From Zantedeschia hybrid cultivar (Eukaryota > Streptophyta > Magnoliopsida > Alismatales > Araceae): 64,000 nucleotides of DNA. Shown one piece after another: positions 22,641 through 33,706 of this stretch (position 1 is its first letter; every line of letters begins with the position of its first letter). The stretch covers positions 52,325,587-52,389,586 of the forward strand of contig JARZZO010000011.1 of assembly GCA_030544215.1 (NCBI GenBank), read 5' to 3'. Below the pieces are notes generated by a model, which did not search any database, was not told where the DNA came from, and saw only the letters and a program-made list of their open reading frames with translations. The position numbers and the translations under genes were made by a program.

Positions 22641-23660
22641 AATGTTACAACCCACGTCTCGATTACTACACCGCATGCGATGCAACTAACATTCCTCTAA
22701 ATCATAACCATCCAATAGGATCTGTTGACGTCGAGACTAGACAACTTGGTGACACGGGCTTTGAGTAGTCAAATTGCAGCATTTTTGCTCTTTTGATAAA
22801 ACTTTTAAAAAAAATTTAAATATCAATTCCTAATTTCCTATAGACACAAGCTTTTTAGACATCAATTCTTAATATCCTATACAACATCCCCATATCTTGC
22901 ATACTTTGATATTAATCATTATATACTTAATATAAATGAGTAACAATCTTTCTAATTAAGAATCACATAAAGAAGTATTCTTCAAACCAATCAACCTTGA
23001 TGGAAATACTTGAAATGACTTCTAAAATATAAAAAATCATACCTTAATGAACAGTAAAAAAATGTCTTTATTAAGTCAAATCTAATAATGACTTTTAATT
23101 TTTAAAAAATTTTAAAATCATCCTATCCAAGATTGAATTGTATGAACACACATGACATGTGACCTAAAAGAATTTTTTATTTTATTTTGACCACATCAAC
23201 AATCAAATTGTCATGGCTGCCAATGCAATAAGTAATGTTCAAAGTTTAAATAAAGTGACTTTTCAAAGTGATTTAAACTCAAACTCATATTTAATTGTGA
23301 TAGAATAAAGAAAAACTAATAGAAGCAAATGGCAGAGATTAAAAACTAAAAATTTAAATATATAAAGACTAATATCAAAATATACAAGATACAAGGACCT
23401 GTTTCACATTCACTATATTTATAAGAATTAATATCAAAAGAACTCTAAACAATATATATTACAACAATACCTATGAATCGATCAATAAAATACCTCTATG
23501 ATCAACTCCCTTGGAAAGCATTGGTACACGTATAAACAAGGTGCTCTACCTAACTAAACTATAGCCCTTCTAATCAAATGAATGACACCTTCCAAAAATT
23601 CTAACTATTCTTAACATGATATTAAATTCTTTACTTCAATTATTAATGAATAAAAAAATT
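22641..23660. other. AT-rich non-coding part of duplication unit 1
   Basis: No gene or element end is visible in this kilobase. It matches 37391-38395 in unit 2 almost base for base, differing by scattered substitutions and a poly-T length change. Confidence 0.6.
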
Positions 23661-23666
23661 TGATTT

Positions 23667-23898
23667 GATAAGTCTAATGTTATTTTATGTTGATTGTTGA
23701 ATAAGAATTCTTATTCTTTGATAATTAAATTTACTTTGAATAACAGTTAAGAATTAGAATAAACATCCATCTTGCGATAAATATTTCTTATTCTAACGTG
23801 GACAACGATTGGAATCAGTATTCACAGATTTTACTGGAATACAGATTCTAAGCTTTGTTCTAATTCACATAGCTTAGCTTTGATAATTCTGTGGAACC
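23667..23898. mobile_element. MITE-like repeat, copy 2, left part
   Basis: This is the left 230 bp of the MITE-like repeat of duplication unit 2. It is interrupted after GTGGAACC by element II and resumes at 36143 with CACTGACGGAATAAG. Confidence 0.7.
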
Positions 23899-24796
23899 TG
23901 ATGTAGCCGAAGCTATCACGACCGAATTCCGAGGCCGGAATCCGAAGAGATGGATCCGGTGCTGGGTCGGATCGATGTTCAGGGGCCCGACGGGGATCCG
24001 GAAGACGGAGGACGCAGAGGCGGAGCCGAGAGATCCGAAGGCTGGCTCGCTCCGGGAAGTCGGGGCCGAGGCTCCTCCGGTGGACGAAGGGGCGGCACGA
24101 GGCCGAGGATCCCCTGTTGCAAGAGCAGCCGGCACACGGCGTCGAGATCAGGGAGAGGAGTCCGAGGTCGGCGGCCGAGACCGACTCGGGAAGGTCGGCG
24201 ATGATTCAAACCGAGCTCCTGCAGGAGGGAAAGAAGAAGAAAACCAGTCAGCAGGAGTCCCGGGCTTCAGCCCTGGGGAACCCCCTCCGACGGTCAAGTT
24301 AGCTCCTGAAGAAGATTCGATTCACAAGGCAAAGAGAGTAGCTTTAATGCTTTTCGGACTGTAGTCCTTTAAGGGTCTCGGAGGCTTGAGGAAGCATCCT
24401 TTGGGCAATAAATAGCGGTGTATTTATAGCAAAGGATAGAGGATGGTTAACGGTGGCAGCCGATATAGGACTAAATGAGGGCTTACTGATAAACCGCCAT
24501 AGTGCCTGATCCGCCACCGGAGTGGGCCGGATTCGGCTACCGGGCCGAAGGGGGTTGGGCCGCTGATGGGCCGAAGCCTGTTGGGCCCTGGGCTGCCGCG
24601 CTGTTCCCGGGCCGTTGGCTGGTGGGCCGCTGACGGGCTGAAGCCTGTTGGGCCGGGAGCGACGGTGCCGCTAACGGGCCGAGGGCTGTTGGGCCGCTGA
24701 TGGGCCGAAGGCTCCCGGAGGGCCTGGTACTGCTGCTATTGGGCTGAACGGGGTTTGGGCTTGCTTTAATGGGCCGAACCGGATTCTGCCTCATCA
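23899..24796 (-). mobile_element. Element II 3' LTR
   Basis: 898 bp with TGATG/CATCA ends, followed inward by the polypurine tract (24797-24814 on the minus strand). It differs from the 5' LTR at about 18 scattered positions. Confidence 0.93.
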
Positions 24797-25406
24797 CATA
24801 GCCCCCCACTCTTGTCTTCCTCAGTTCTGAGATGGCGAGAGTATAGCCTGAAGTTAGCAGGAGAATAGCGTAACAGGTGTCTTACCCGAAGCTCTGTTCT
24901 TTTTTCACTGGGAAGAGGGTACCCTCGGTCGGCCGAGGGCTATGCGGTTGCTAGGTCTTCGCTCGGAGTGGCAACGAAGGATCAAAGCTCAGAAGCCGAA
25001 GGGCCGAGCCCTCTGACTCGCGTCAGGCTTCATTAAATGGACGGGATGGGCGTCGCCTCGTGAGGAAGCACGGGACACGCGTCGCGCAGCCGGCCGCTCC
25101 GTCAAAAACACGAAAGGATCCTGACCGCTCGCTGGTCGCGGATCGCCTCGGCTCTCTGCCCGAGGCACCACTCGGATTGCCGCCGCTCCCTTCGTTGGCA
25201 CGCGGATCGGGACACGTGGCGGCCATCCGGGTGATTAGCCGAAGGGTCGGAGCGCCTTCGGCCGTTGATCGCTCTGCTTCAAGTCCCGGAGCCGGCCCGT
25301 CATCATTGCCGAAGGACGGTGCACGTGGCGGGCATCCGAGAGGAGCGAGGGGACGAGAGGGATGATCTCGGCCGTTGGCTTCGGCGGGAGGCGCTTCGGA
25401 TGGGCT

Positions 25407-25414
25407 TATAAATA
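25407..25414 (+). promoter_or_regulatory. TATA box of the element II antisense ORF
   Basis: TATAAATA stands 267 bases upstream of the ATG at 25681, at the same spacing as in element I. It is preceded by GC-rich DNA with CACGTGGC words (25213 and 25323) resembling G-box elements. Confidence 0.65.
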
Positions 25415-25680
25415 CAAGCCCTCAGTAGGGCACTGTTCTTCTTCCTGCTACTGCACTTGCGTTTCCCCTGCAGTCACCCGAGCTCTCCCCCTTCTCCGGC
25501 GAAAGGCTAGCTCTCTGAAGGCTTCGTCCGAGCTCGCCGGCCACCGTGGGAGGATCTCCATTCCTCATAGCGCATCGCTGGTGGAGCTGGGTGGCTTGAG
25601 AAGCTGCGCTCGGCTCAGGAGAGACTTCCTCCCCCTTCCTGCGAGTAAGCCTTGGCCTTCTTTCTCCCCTTCGCGGCCTT

Positions 25681-28212
25681 ATGGTCCGGAGTCCTTCCAG
25701 TGAGATTACTCCTTCGGACGAGGAGTATACTCCTTCCCACTCTCCGAAATCTTCTCTGTCAGATCCCCTCACCTCGGATTCCCTCGCTTCCGCGATGTCT
25801 GAAGAGCCTGAGAACTCTGGGACTGAGGGGTCCGAGGCTTCCGGGGCCGAGGTCTCCGGGGCCGAGGCTTCCGGGGCCGAGGCTTCAGAGGCCGAGGCTA
25901 CCCAGGAGGTCCGGGACCCAGGTCGGGCTTCTACCTCGGGACGCCGTCGCCCCGACATTGCTTCGGAAGCATCCTGCGCCCTTTCGGACGTAGAGGTGAG
26001 GAACCTTGTTTCTTACTTCCAGCTTCCTTCCTGGACGACCCCTCATCGGCCTGACTCCGCCACCAGGGCCAACACTCTCCGCCCGGGTTCCTTCTATATC
26101 TATGTTGATAGCTTCGAGGCGGGCTTCTGTCTTCCTCTTCCCACCTTTGTCATCAACCTTCTCAGCTTCTACGGGCTGGCACCGTCTCAGCTCTTTCCCA
26201 ATTCTTGGCGCAGCGTATACGGTTTTTTGAGCGTTTTCGCTCGTATACGGATCAACCCTTCTATCAACGTCTTCCGCTATCTCTTTAAAATCCAAAGGCA
26301 GGAGAAATCCGAGTGGTACTGCTTCGTCCCTCGGGTCGGCCGAAGCATATTCTCCGGGAAGCCCTCGTCCATCCACGGCTGGAAGAAAAAGTTCATCTTC
26401 ATCTCTCTGCCGGAGAACGAGAAGGGCGTGTGGCCCTTTCCCACCGAATGGGCGCCGCTGGCCGTAGGCCTCTCGGACCCTCCTGCTCTGACCCCCGTAC
26501 AGAGCACTCTCGTGGGCCATGTCCAGGTCATGGCCCCATACGACATCTGGGGGCTCCTCAGCGCGTCAGAGCGGCTGGTGAACGCCGGGGTGTGGCCGGA
26601 TCCCCGGTCCGATCCAGTGCGGGCCTTCCCTTACCTTCCTCCCGGGGAGACTCCGCGGGGCCGCGGAGGAAGGGCTGCCGCTCCTCCGGCCAAAGCTCCT
26701 CCGGCTGAGGATGCTGATGAAGTTTCGGCCGAGGGTAAGTCGGCTTTGAATTTGTACTTGGTCACCGTTTTGTTTCTTAACATGTTCTTCTTGCTTGCAG
26801 CAATGGCCGAGCTCGACGCCCTCCTCGCCCGGATATCCGACCAGCGCCGTCTAGGACGGGCACCGGCTTCGCAGGCGGCAGGCGGGTCCGGCCGAGGTGC
26901 TGGAGCTCCGAGGACCCGAGGCGGGGTCCCAAGGACCGCGGCCTCCGCCGAGGGCCGTGCTGCCGCCGCCGCCGCTCTCGAGAGGGAGCAGAAGACCAAG
27001 TTCGCCGCTCGAAGGGGCGGCCGAGCGTCGAAGCGCCCCCGGGCAGAGGAGGCCGAAGAGGCGGAGCCGGCTCCGCTGATCAGGAAGAGCGCTGTGGCCC
27101 GAAGGGCCGCAAGGCTGGCGTCTCCCGAGGCGCCGAGGGGCGACTCCCCTCCGGCCGTATCGGCAGGGGCCGATGACGAAGGCGCCGGGTCGCAGGCGCC
27201 CCGGGCGCAACGCGAGTGGTGGCACCCCGAGCCTGGGGTGTACAAGGACGAGAGTATGGAGGACTCGCAGACGTGCCTCCGTCTGCTCAGCAGCCTCACT
27301 CTCCCTTCAGCTTTCGAAGAGCTGAAGGATCATTTGGTCACCGACCTGGCGGCGATGAGCGCTCGGTTGGCGGTCCAGGTAAGAAGCCTGAATGTGCTTC
27401 GACTTAGCTCTCCTTAGTTGTTCCTTGATTTTCTCTGACCCTTGTCTGCTTTCGGTCCGCAGGCTGCGGTGACAGGTAGCGTCCTGATGCACCATCAGGA
27501 GCTGCTCCGACTCAAGCTCCTGGAGGCCGAGGGGGAGCCGGCTGGTTCGGGTGAGGGTACTTCGGTGGTGCCCCGTATCAAGTCCTTGATCGATGGGCTC
27601 GCAACCGCGAGCGCCCGGACGCGGGCGCAGCTGGAGGAGAGGGCAGCAGAGGCCCGTGCTTCCGCCGAGGCCAAGGAAAAGGCCGAGCGGGAGAAGGAGA
27701 AGGCCGAGCGCGAGCTCGCTGCGGCCCAGACTGAGATCCGGGCCCTCAAGGCCCAGATCCAGGATAAAGACTCCCGGCAGGCTTCGGAGAAGCGCCGCCA
27801 TGCCGAGGAGGTGTCGGCTCTGAAACAGGAATTGGAGGAGGCGGCGGACTCGGCCGTAGCCGACTACAAGGCCGGCCCGGACTACGCCGAAGAGATCCTC
27901 CAAGCTCAACTGCTGGCGTCTTCTTCGGTCTTCGACCACAGGCTGGCTGTCGCCCAGAGGGCCTGCCCGAGCGTTGACTTGACCGGGGTCGCCCTGCCGA
28001 TGGGCGAGGAAGCTAGGGAGCTCCTATCCTGGTGGAAGGATCTCATGGCCGAGAGGGCCTCGCCCCCAGTTCCGGATGACAAAGCCGTGACCGCCGAGGA
28101 GGCCCCCGCCGAGGCTGCCGCTCCTGAAGCGATGCAGATCGTCGACTCTCCCTCTCCCTCTCCCGGCCAAGACGCAGTCGAAGAGGAGGAGGAAGGGGTT
28201 GTCGAGGGCTGA
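25681..28212 (+). CDS. Antisense ORF of element II, spliced, 793 residues (Transposase_28 / coiled coil)
   Basis: Exons 25681-26734, 26801-27378 and 27463-28212 join in frame (2382 nt). Introns of 66 and 84 nt have GTAAG donors and pyrimidine-rich, AG-ending acceptors. The 66-nt intron is a multiple of three and has no stop, so the unspliced frame also stays open as far as 27417. Residues about 100-260 form the Transposase_28 domain (LPLPTFVINLLSFYGLAPSQ, LFPNSWRSVYGF, EWYCFVPRVGRSIFSGKPSS). A basic patch follows (RGGRASKRPR), then WWHPEPG, a coiled coil in exon 3 (EAKEKAEREKEKAERELAAA) and an acidic Pro/Ser tail. The basic patch could be a nuclear signal. The gene lies opposite to gag-pol between pol and the 3' LTR. 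The function of such ORFs is not established; antisense regulation of the element is one possibility. Confidence 0.8.
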
Positions 28213-28522
28213 TACGAGGGTCCCCCCCCCCCCCCCCCCCGATTTTTGTTTTCCTTTCCTTGTAAGCCTTCGGCCAGGCGGATGGTCGATTTTGTACTTC
28301 CCCTTCTTGTGAATACAGGAAGTATTTCTGAGTTTTACCTCAATTGTCTTCTGCATGACTTGATTGGATCTGGCCTTTCAGAAATCCGAGACCTTGCTGT
28401 CATTCGCTATATTTCGCGAAGCCGAGACCCGATGTAGGTTCGGATAGGGCGTTGATAGAATATCGCCAATAGATACGGCCGGGGCCTTCGCTAATGTGGT
28501 TCATAACATTCGAAGGATGCGC
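28213..28522. other. Spacer after the element II antisense ORF, with a C19 run
   Basis: This corresponds to 18686-18990 of element I. A run of 19 C (28222-28240) replaces a short C-rich word there. Nothing else is recognised. Confidence 0.6.
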
Positions 28523-29633
28523 GAACCTTGAGGGAATACCCTGCCGCTCCCGATACGGTTTGCATGGCCGAAGCCACTCCCGATACGGTTTACACGGACT
28601 TAGAGAAAACCATGCCGCGTCCTGATCCGGATTACATGGCCGAAGCCATTCGTCGAATCGAAGGACTCGCGGACTTTGAGAGAACCACGCCACTCCCGAT
28701 ACGGTTTACATGGCCAAAACCACTCCCGATACGGTTTACACGGACTTAGAGAAAACCATGCCGCGTCCTGATCCGGATTACATGGCCGAAGCCATTCGTC
28801 GGATCGAAGGACTCGCGGACTTTGAGAGAACCACGCCGCTCCCGATACGGTTTGCATGGCCGAAACCACTCCCGATATGGTTTACACGGACTTAGAGAAA
28901 ACCATGTCGCGTCCTGATCCGGATTACATGGCCGAAGCCATTCGTCGGATCGAAGGACTCGCAGACTTTGAGAGAACCACGCCGCTCCCGATACGGTTTG
29001 CATGGCCGAAACCACTCCCGATACGGTTTACACGGACTTAGAGAAAACCATGCCGCGTCCTGATTCGGATTACATGGCCGAAGCCATTCGTCGGATCGAA
29101 GGACTCGCGGACTTTAAGAGAACCATGCCGCTCCCGATACGGTTTGCATGGCCGAAGCCACTCCCGATACGGTTTACACGGACTTAGAGAAAACCATGCC
29201 GCGTCCTGATCCGGATTACATGGCCGAAGCCATTCGTCGGATCGAAGGACTCGCGGACTTTGAGAGAACCACGCCGCTCCCAATACGGTTTGCATGGCCG
29301 AAGCCACTCCCGATACGGTTTACACGGACTTAGAGAAAACCATGCCGCGTCCTGATCCGGATTACATGGCCGAAGCCATCCATCGGATCGAAGGACTCGC
29401 GGACTTTAAGAGAACCATGCCGCTCCCGATACGGTTTGCATGGCCGAAGCCACTCCCGGTACAGTTTACACGGACTTAGAGAAAACCATGCCGCGTCCTG
29501 ATCCGGATTACATGGCCGAAGCCATTCGTCGGATCGAAGGACTCGCGGACTTTAAGAGAACCACGCCGCTCCCGATACGGTTTGCATGGCCGAAGCCACT
29601 CCCGATACGGTTCACACGGACTTAGAGAAAACC
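28523..29633. repeat. Element II minisatellite, 146-bp dimer units
   Basis: About 7.6 copies of a 146-bp unit run from 28523 to 29633, with unit starts seen every 146 bp (28710, 28856, 29002, 29148, 29294 and 29440). Each unit is a dimer: one 73-bp type A half (CCGATACGGTTTGCATGGCC) and one 73-bp type B half (CGTCCTGATCCGGATTACAT), the same two types found in element I. Here the dimer has been amplified, whereas element I amplified the A half alone. The repeated open frames of 61 (plus) and 89 (minus) codons are a consequence of the repeat. Confidence 0.92.
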
Positions 29634-29698
29634 AACAGATTTCCTGAAAAAGAGATCTTCATTCATACCCTCCGGCTGAAAGCCTGGGGAGAGGTGAC

Positions 29699-32600
29699 TT
29701 ACATAAAATAACGCCGAAGGCGCTCTACATTCCAGGTGCGAGGGAGAGGTTGGCCCGAAAGGGTCTCCAACCGGTAAGCTCCACGCCTAATCACCTCCCT
29801 GACCCGATAGGGCCCCTCCCAGTTGGGGGCAAGTTTCCCTGAGGCTTCGGCTGGTTTGGAAGCATGAGCGTTCCTCAACACGAGGCTCCCTACTTCAAAG
29901 CTTCGGGACTTTACTCGAGTGTTGTGGTACTTGGCCATGCGCTGCTGATAAGCTGCCAGCCGGATACGAGCTTTGTCTCGGGTCTCTTCAATGAGGTCCA
30001 GGTGGTCTTTCAAACCTTCCTCGTTGGCCTCCGGACTATAAGCAACGACCCTGGGAGAGAGAAGGCCGATTTCCACCGGAATAACGGCCTCTATCCCGTA
30101 GGCCATGCGAAAGGGAGTTTCGCCGGTGGGGGTTCGGCTTGTCGTCCGATAGGCCCACAGAACACTTGGCAGCTCCTCTACCCATCGGCCTTTAGCTTCG
30201 CCGAGGCGGGTTTTTAATCCCTGCAGCAGGCTTCGGTTGATGACTTCGACTTGGCCGTTTGCTCGAGGATGTGCCACCGAAGTGAATTTGTGAAGTATGC
30301 CGAAGCTGGCGCAGTTGTCGCTGAATCGTCGGCTGTCGAACTGCTTTCCATTGTCAGAAATGATGGCCCGAGGGATGCCGAACCGGCAAATGATGGACTT
30401 CCATACGAAGTTCCAAGCATTGCTATCGGTTATTGACGTGAGGGGTTCGGCTTCGACCCACTTAGTGAAATAATCTACCGCCACGATGAGGAATTTTCTT
30501 TGGCCGGTGGCGACGGGAAAAGGTCCCAGGAGGTCGATTCCCCATTGGGCGAAAGGCCAGGGATCGGACAAGGGGGTCAGAAGGGTGGCCGCCTGGTGAA
30601 TGAGGGAGCTGAACCTCTGGCACTGGTCACAGCGCCGCACGAGGGCTAAAGCGTCCTCTCGGAGTGTTGGCCACCAGTAGCCTTGCCTCAGGAGCTTGTG
30701 AGCCAGGGCCCTTCCTCCCGCATGCGCCCCGCATACCCCTTCATGGACTTCTCTTGTGGCGTAGTCGGCTTCAGCCGGGCCGAGGCACCGCAGCAGTGGT
30801 CGGCCGAAGGATTTCTTGTACAGCACCCCGTCCAGAAGGAGGAAGTGGGATGAGCGCTGCCGAATGTGCTTCGCCTCCCTCGGATCTGGCGGGACTTCTC
30901 CTCGAAGAAGAAAGGCGACGAGGGGAGTCATCCACGTCTCGGCCTCGACCTCAGTGACTAGCATGGCTTCGGGTTCACCGAGGCTTGGTTCGGCGAGCTC
31001 CTCAACAAGGATCATTCGGCCTCCTCCCCCGTCTTGTGTTGACGCCAGCCGGGAAAGCGCATCGGCTCGGGTATTCTCGGCTCTCGGGATCCTCACGATT
31101 TCATAAGAATCGAATTGGGCGAGGATTTTGCGAGTCACCTGGAGATAAGACGCCATTATTGCGTCCCGAGCCTCGTACTCCCCGGAGATGTGGCTGGCGA
31201 TCAGCTGGGAATCGCTGAAGGCCTTCAGGTTCCGGGCGCCGAGCTTCTTCGCGGCCTGGAGGCCGGAGATGAGAGCTTCGTACTCGGCGGCATTGTTAGT
31301 TGCCGGGAAGGAGAAGCGCAAGGCGTACTCCGTGACGACCCCTTCGGGTGATGCCAGGATCCATCCGGCGCCGCTGCCCGTGGAGCACGCGGAGCCGTCC
31401 ACGAAGATTCGCCATTCGTCGGCTGGCGCAGGAGTCGAAGTAGCCTCGGCCTCGGGCGCGTTAGGTGCCGGCTGAGGTGCCGTCGAGGCGCCGGGGGTAA
31501 GTTCGGCGATGAAGTCGGCCAACGCCTGGGCTTTTATTGCTACCCGAGGGGCGTAGGAGATGTCGAACTCTCCTAACTCGATCGCCCATTTCGCCAGCCT
31601 ACCGGACACTTCTGGCCGGGAGAGGATTTGCCTCAGGGGCTGGTCGGTGAGAACCTTCACGGAGTGGGCCAGAAAGTAAGGCCATAGCCTCCTCGCGGAC
31701 GAGACGAGGGCCAGAGCCAGCTTCTCCAGGGCAAGGTACCGGAGTTCTGCTCCTTGAAGGGCTCGGCTGGTGTAATAAACTGGCTTCTGAATGCCATCTT
31801 GCTCTCGGACGAGGACGGCGCTGAGAGCCGTCTCGGAGACTGCAAGGTACAAGCTCAGGGGTTCCCCGGGAACCGGCTTGGACAAGATGGGGACTTTGGA
31901 GAGGTAGGCCTTCAGCTGATTGAAGGCTGCCTGGCACTCCTCCGTCCAGTCGAAGTTGTTAGCCTTCTTCAGCAGCTTGAAGAAGGGGAAACAGTAGTCT
32001 GCCGCCCTTGACATGAAGCGGCTTAGGGCTGCGATCCTCCCGTTCAGCTTCTGCACTTCTCGGAGGTTTGCCGGGGGGCGCATCTGCATGATGGCCGAAA
32101 CCTTCTCGGGATTAGCCTCCACCCCTCGATGAGTGACCATGTAGCCGAGGAACTTGCCGGAGGCTACCCCGAAGGCGCACTTGGCCGGGTTCAGCTTCAT
32201 CTTGTACCGCCTAAGGGCGGAGAAAGTCTCGGCCAAGTCGGCCAGATGCTCTGCAGCAACGCGGCTCTTGACCAACATGTCGTCTATATAGACCTCCATG
32301 TTTCGGCCGAGCTGTGGGGCGAACACTTTGTTGACTAGACGCTGATATGTCGCGCCGGCATTCTTCAGACCGAAGAGCATTCGGGTATAGCAGTACAGGC
32401 CCAAATCGGTCGTGAAGCTGGTCTTGCTCTCATCATCCGGATGCATCCGGATCTGGTGGTAGCCCGAATAGGCGTCGAGGAAGCTTAAAAGCTCATGGCC
32501 GGAAGTGGCGTCCACCACCTAGTCTATCCGAGGCAGCGGAAAGCTGTCCATCGGACAGGCCTTGTTGAGGTTGGTGAAGTCCACGCACATACGCCATTTG

Positions 32601-33706
32601 CCATCTTTCTTTGGCACCATCACCACGTTGGCGATCCAGTCCGGATGGTGCACCTCTCGGAGGTGTCCGGCGTCCAGCCCCTTCTGCACTTCGGCTTGGA
32701 TGGCGGCCCTCCTTTCCTGATTGAAGGTGCGCCGCTTCTGCTTTACCGGGGGCTGGTTGGGATCGGTATGGAGTCGGTGCTCTGCTACCTCCGGGTCAAC
32801 CCCGGGCATGTCCGCCGGAGACCAGGCGAAGACGTCGAGATTCTTTTTCAAGAATTCGGTAAGCTTCTCTGCTTCAATCTCTTCTAGGCCGGAGCCTATC
32901 ATCAGGACTCGTCCTTTGCCTCCCGGAATAGGGACGGCGAGGAGTGCTTCTCCCGGAGATGCCTCGGCTGACGATTCGATCGTCAGGGTTTCGGCTGCGG
33001 TCTTCCCCTTGACCGAAATCATGTAGCACTGCCGGGCCGCTTCTTGGTTCCCTCTGGCCTCGCCTATTCCATGGCTGGTATGAAACTTCAGCTTCTGATG
33101 GAAGGACGAAGGCACGGCTCCGACCCCGCCGATGAGCCTTCGGCCGAATATGGCGTTGTAGGCTGAATCGATTTTTACAACGGCAAAGTCCGTCTCAACG
33201 GTTAATTGCCGGGGGGCGGTGCCTAGAGTTACAGGGAGTCGGACAATGCCCTCTACTCGGCAGGGCGAGCCGTTAAAACCGAAGAGGGGGCCCCGATGAG
33301 GCTTCATATTAGCCTCACTCAATCCCATTTTTTCAAAGCAGTCATAAAACAAGATGTTTGGGGCACTTCCATTATCCACAAAGATTCTATATACATCATA
33401 GCTATTTATTACAGTATTGACGACGAGAGCGTCATTATGAGGGACCTGAACATCAGTCAGGTCCTCGGCGCCGAAGGTGATGTCTTCCAGAGGAGGCCGC
33501 TTCGGTTCACCGTCAACCGCCGCTACGGTGTTGCGCTGCCGTGGCCTTGATCCTTCCCCCGGTCCTCCGGATATCATCATGATAGACCCAGAGCTGGGTC
33601 TTTGGTCGGATGACTCTACCGGGGCCGAGGTGACCTTTGGTGGAGGGGCGGCTTCTATCGCCGGGGGTTGTTGTTGCCTGGGCGCTGCAGGGACGTCCCG
33701 GTTCTG
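29699..33706 (-). pseudogene. pol of element II: protease, RT, dual RNase H, integrase
   Basis: The frame is that of gag, read on the minus strand. Protease: VDNGSAPNILF near 33376. Reverse transcriptase begins near VPKKDGKWRMCVDF and has YIDD near 32290. The first, Ty3-type RNase H has LYLAVSE where an Asp is usual, so it is probably degenerate. The second, archaeal-type RNase H keeps VDGS, NNAAEYEAL, FSDSQL and ENTRADALS. Integrase has the His-His-Cys-Cys finger (HEGVCGAH, CDQC), then Asp, Asp and Glu in GIDLLGP, SDNGKQF and GQVEVI with 35 residues between the last two. It ends at the TAA following NVERLRRYFM. One stop (TAG, 32521-32519) interrupts the reverse transcriptase after FPLPRID. 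Dual RNase H marks the Tat lineage. Confidence 0.92.

Larger units (their letters stand above)
13735..23660. repeat. Tandem duplication, unit 1 (contains element I)
   Basis: The sequence TGATTTGATAAGTCTAATGT at 13735 recurs at 23661, and everything between is matched in order by unit 2 once the two retrotransposons are removed. Without element I and one copy of its target repeat, unit 1 is about 2450 bp. Its parts are a MITE-like segment, a linker ending CAGTGTTGTAAA, a foldback element (21836-22640) and AT-rich DNA to 23660. The site used by element II in the other unit is uninterrupted here (13978-13982). Two open frames shared by both units (22389-22685 and 37132-37425, minus) are AT-rich and carry no recognisable domain. 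Confidence 0.85.

Noticed and set aside
22389..22685. 98-codon Phe-rich minus-strand frame duplicated at 37132-37425
   Set aside because: Both copies exist because the DNA was duplicated. The frame reads through the ATCACTT arrays and carries no known domain.
28222..28240. Run of 19 C
   Set aside because: Probably slippage or assembly noise in a C-rich spot of the element. Element I has only a short C-rich word there.
28523..29633. CRISPR-like array of regularly spaced repeats
   Set aside because: The unit is contiguous 146 bp with no variable spacers, inside a plant retrotransposon. It is a minisatellite.
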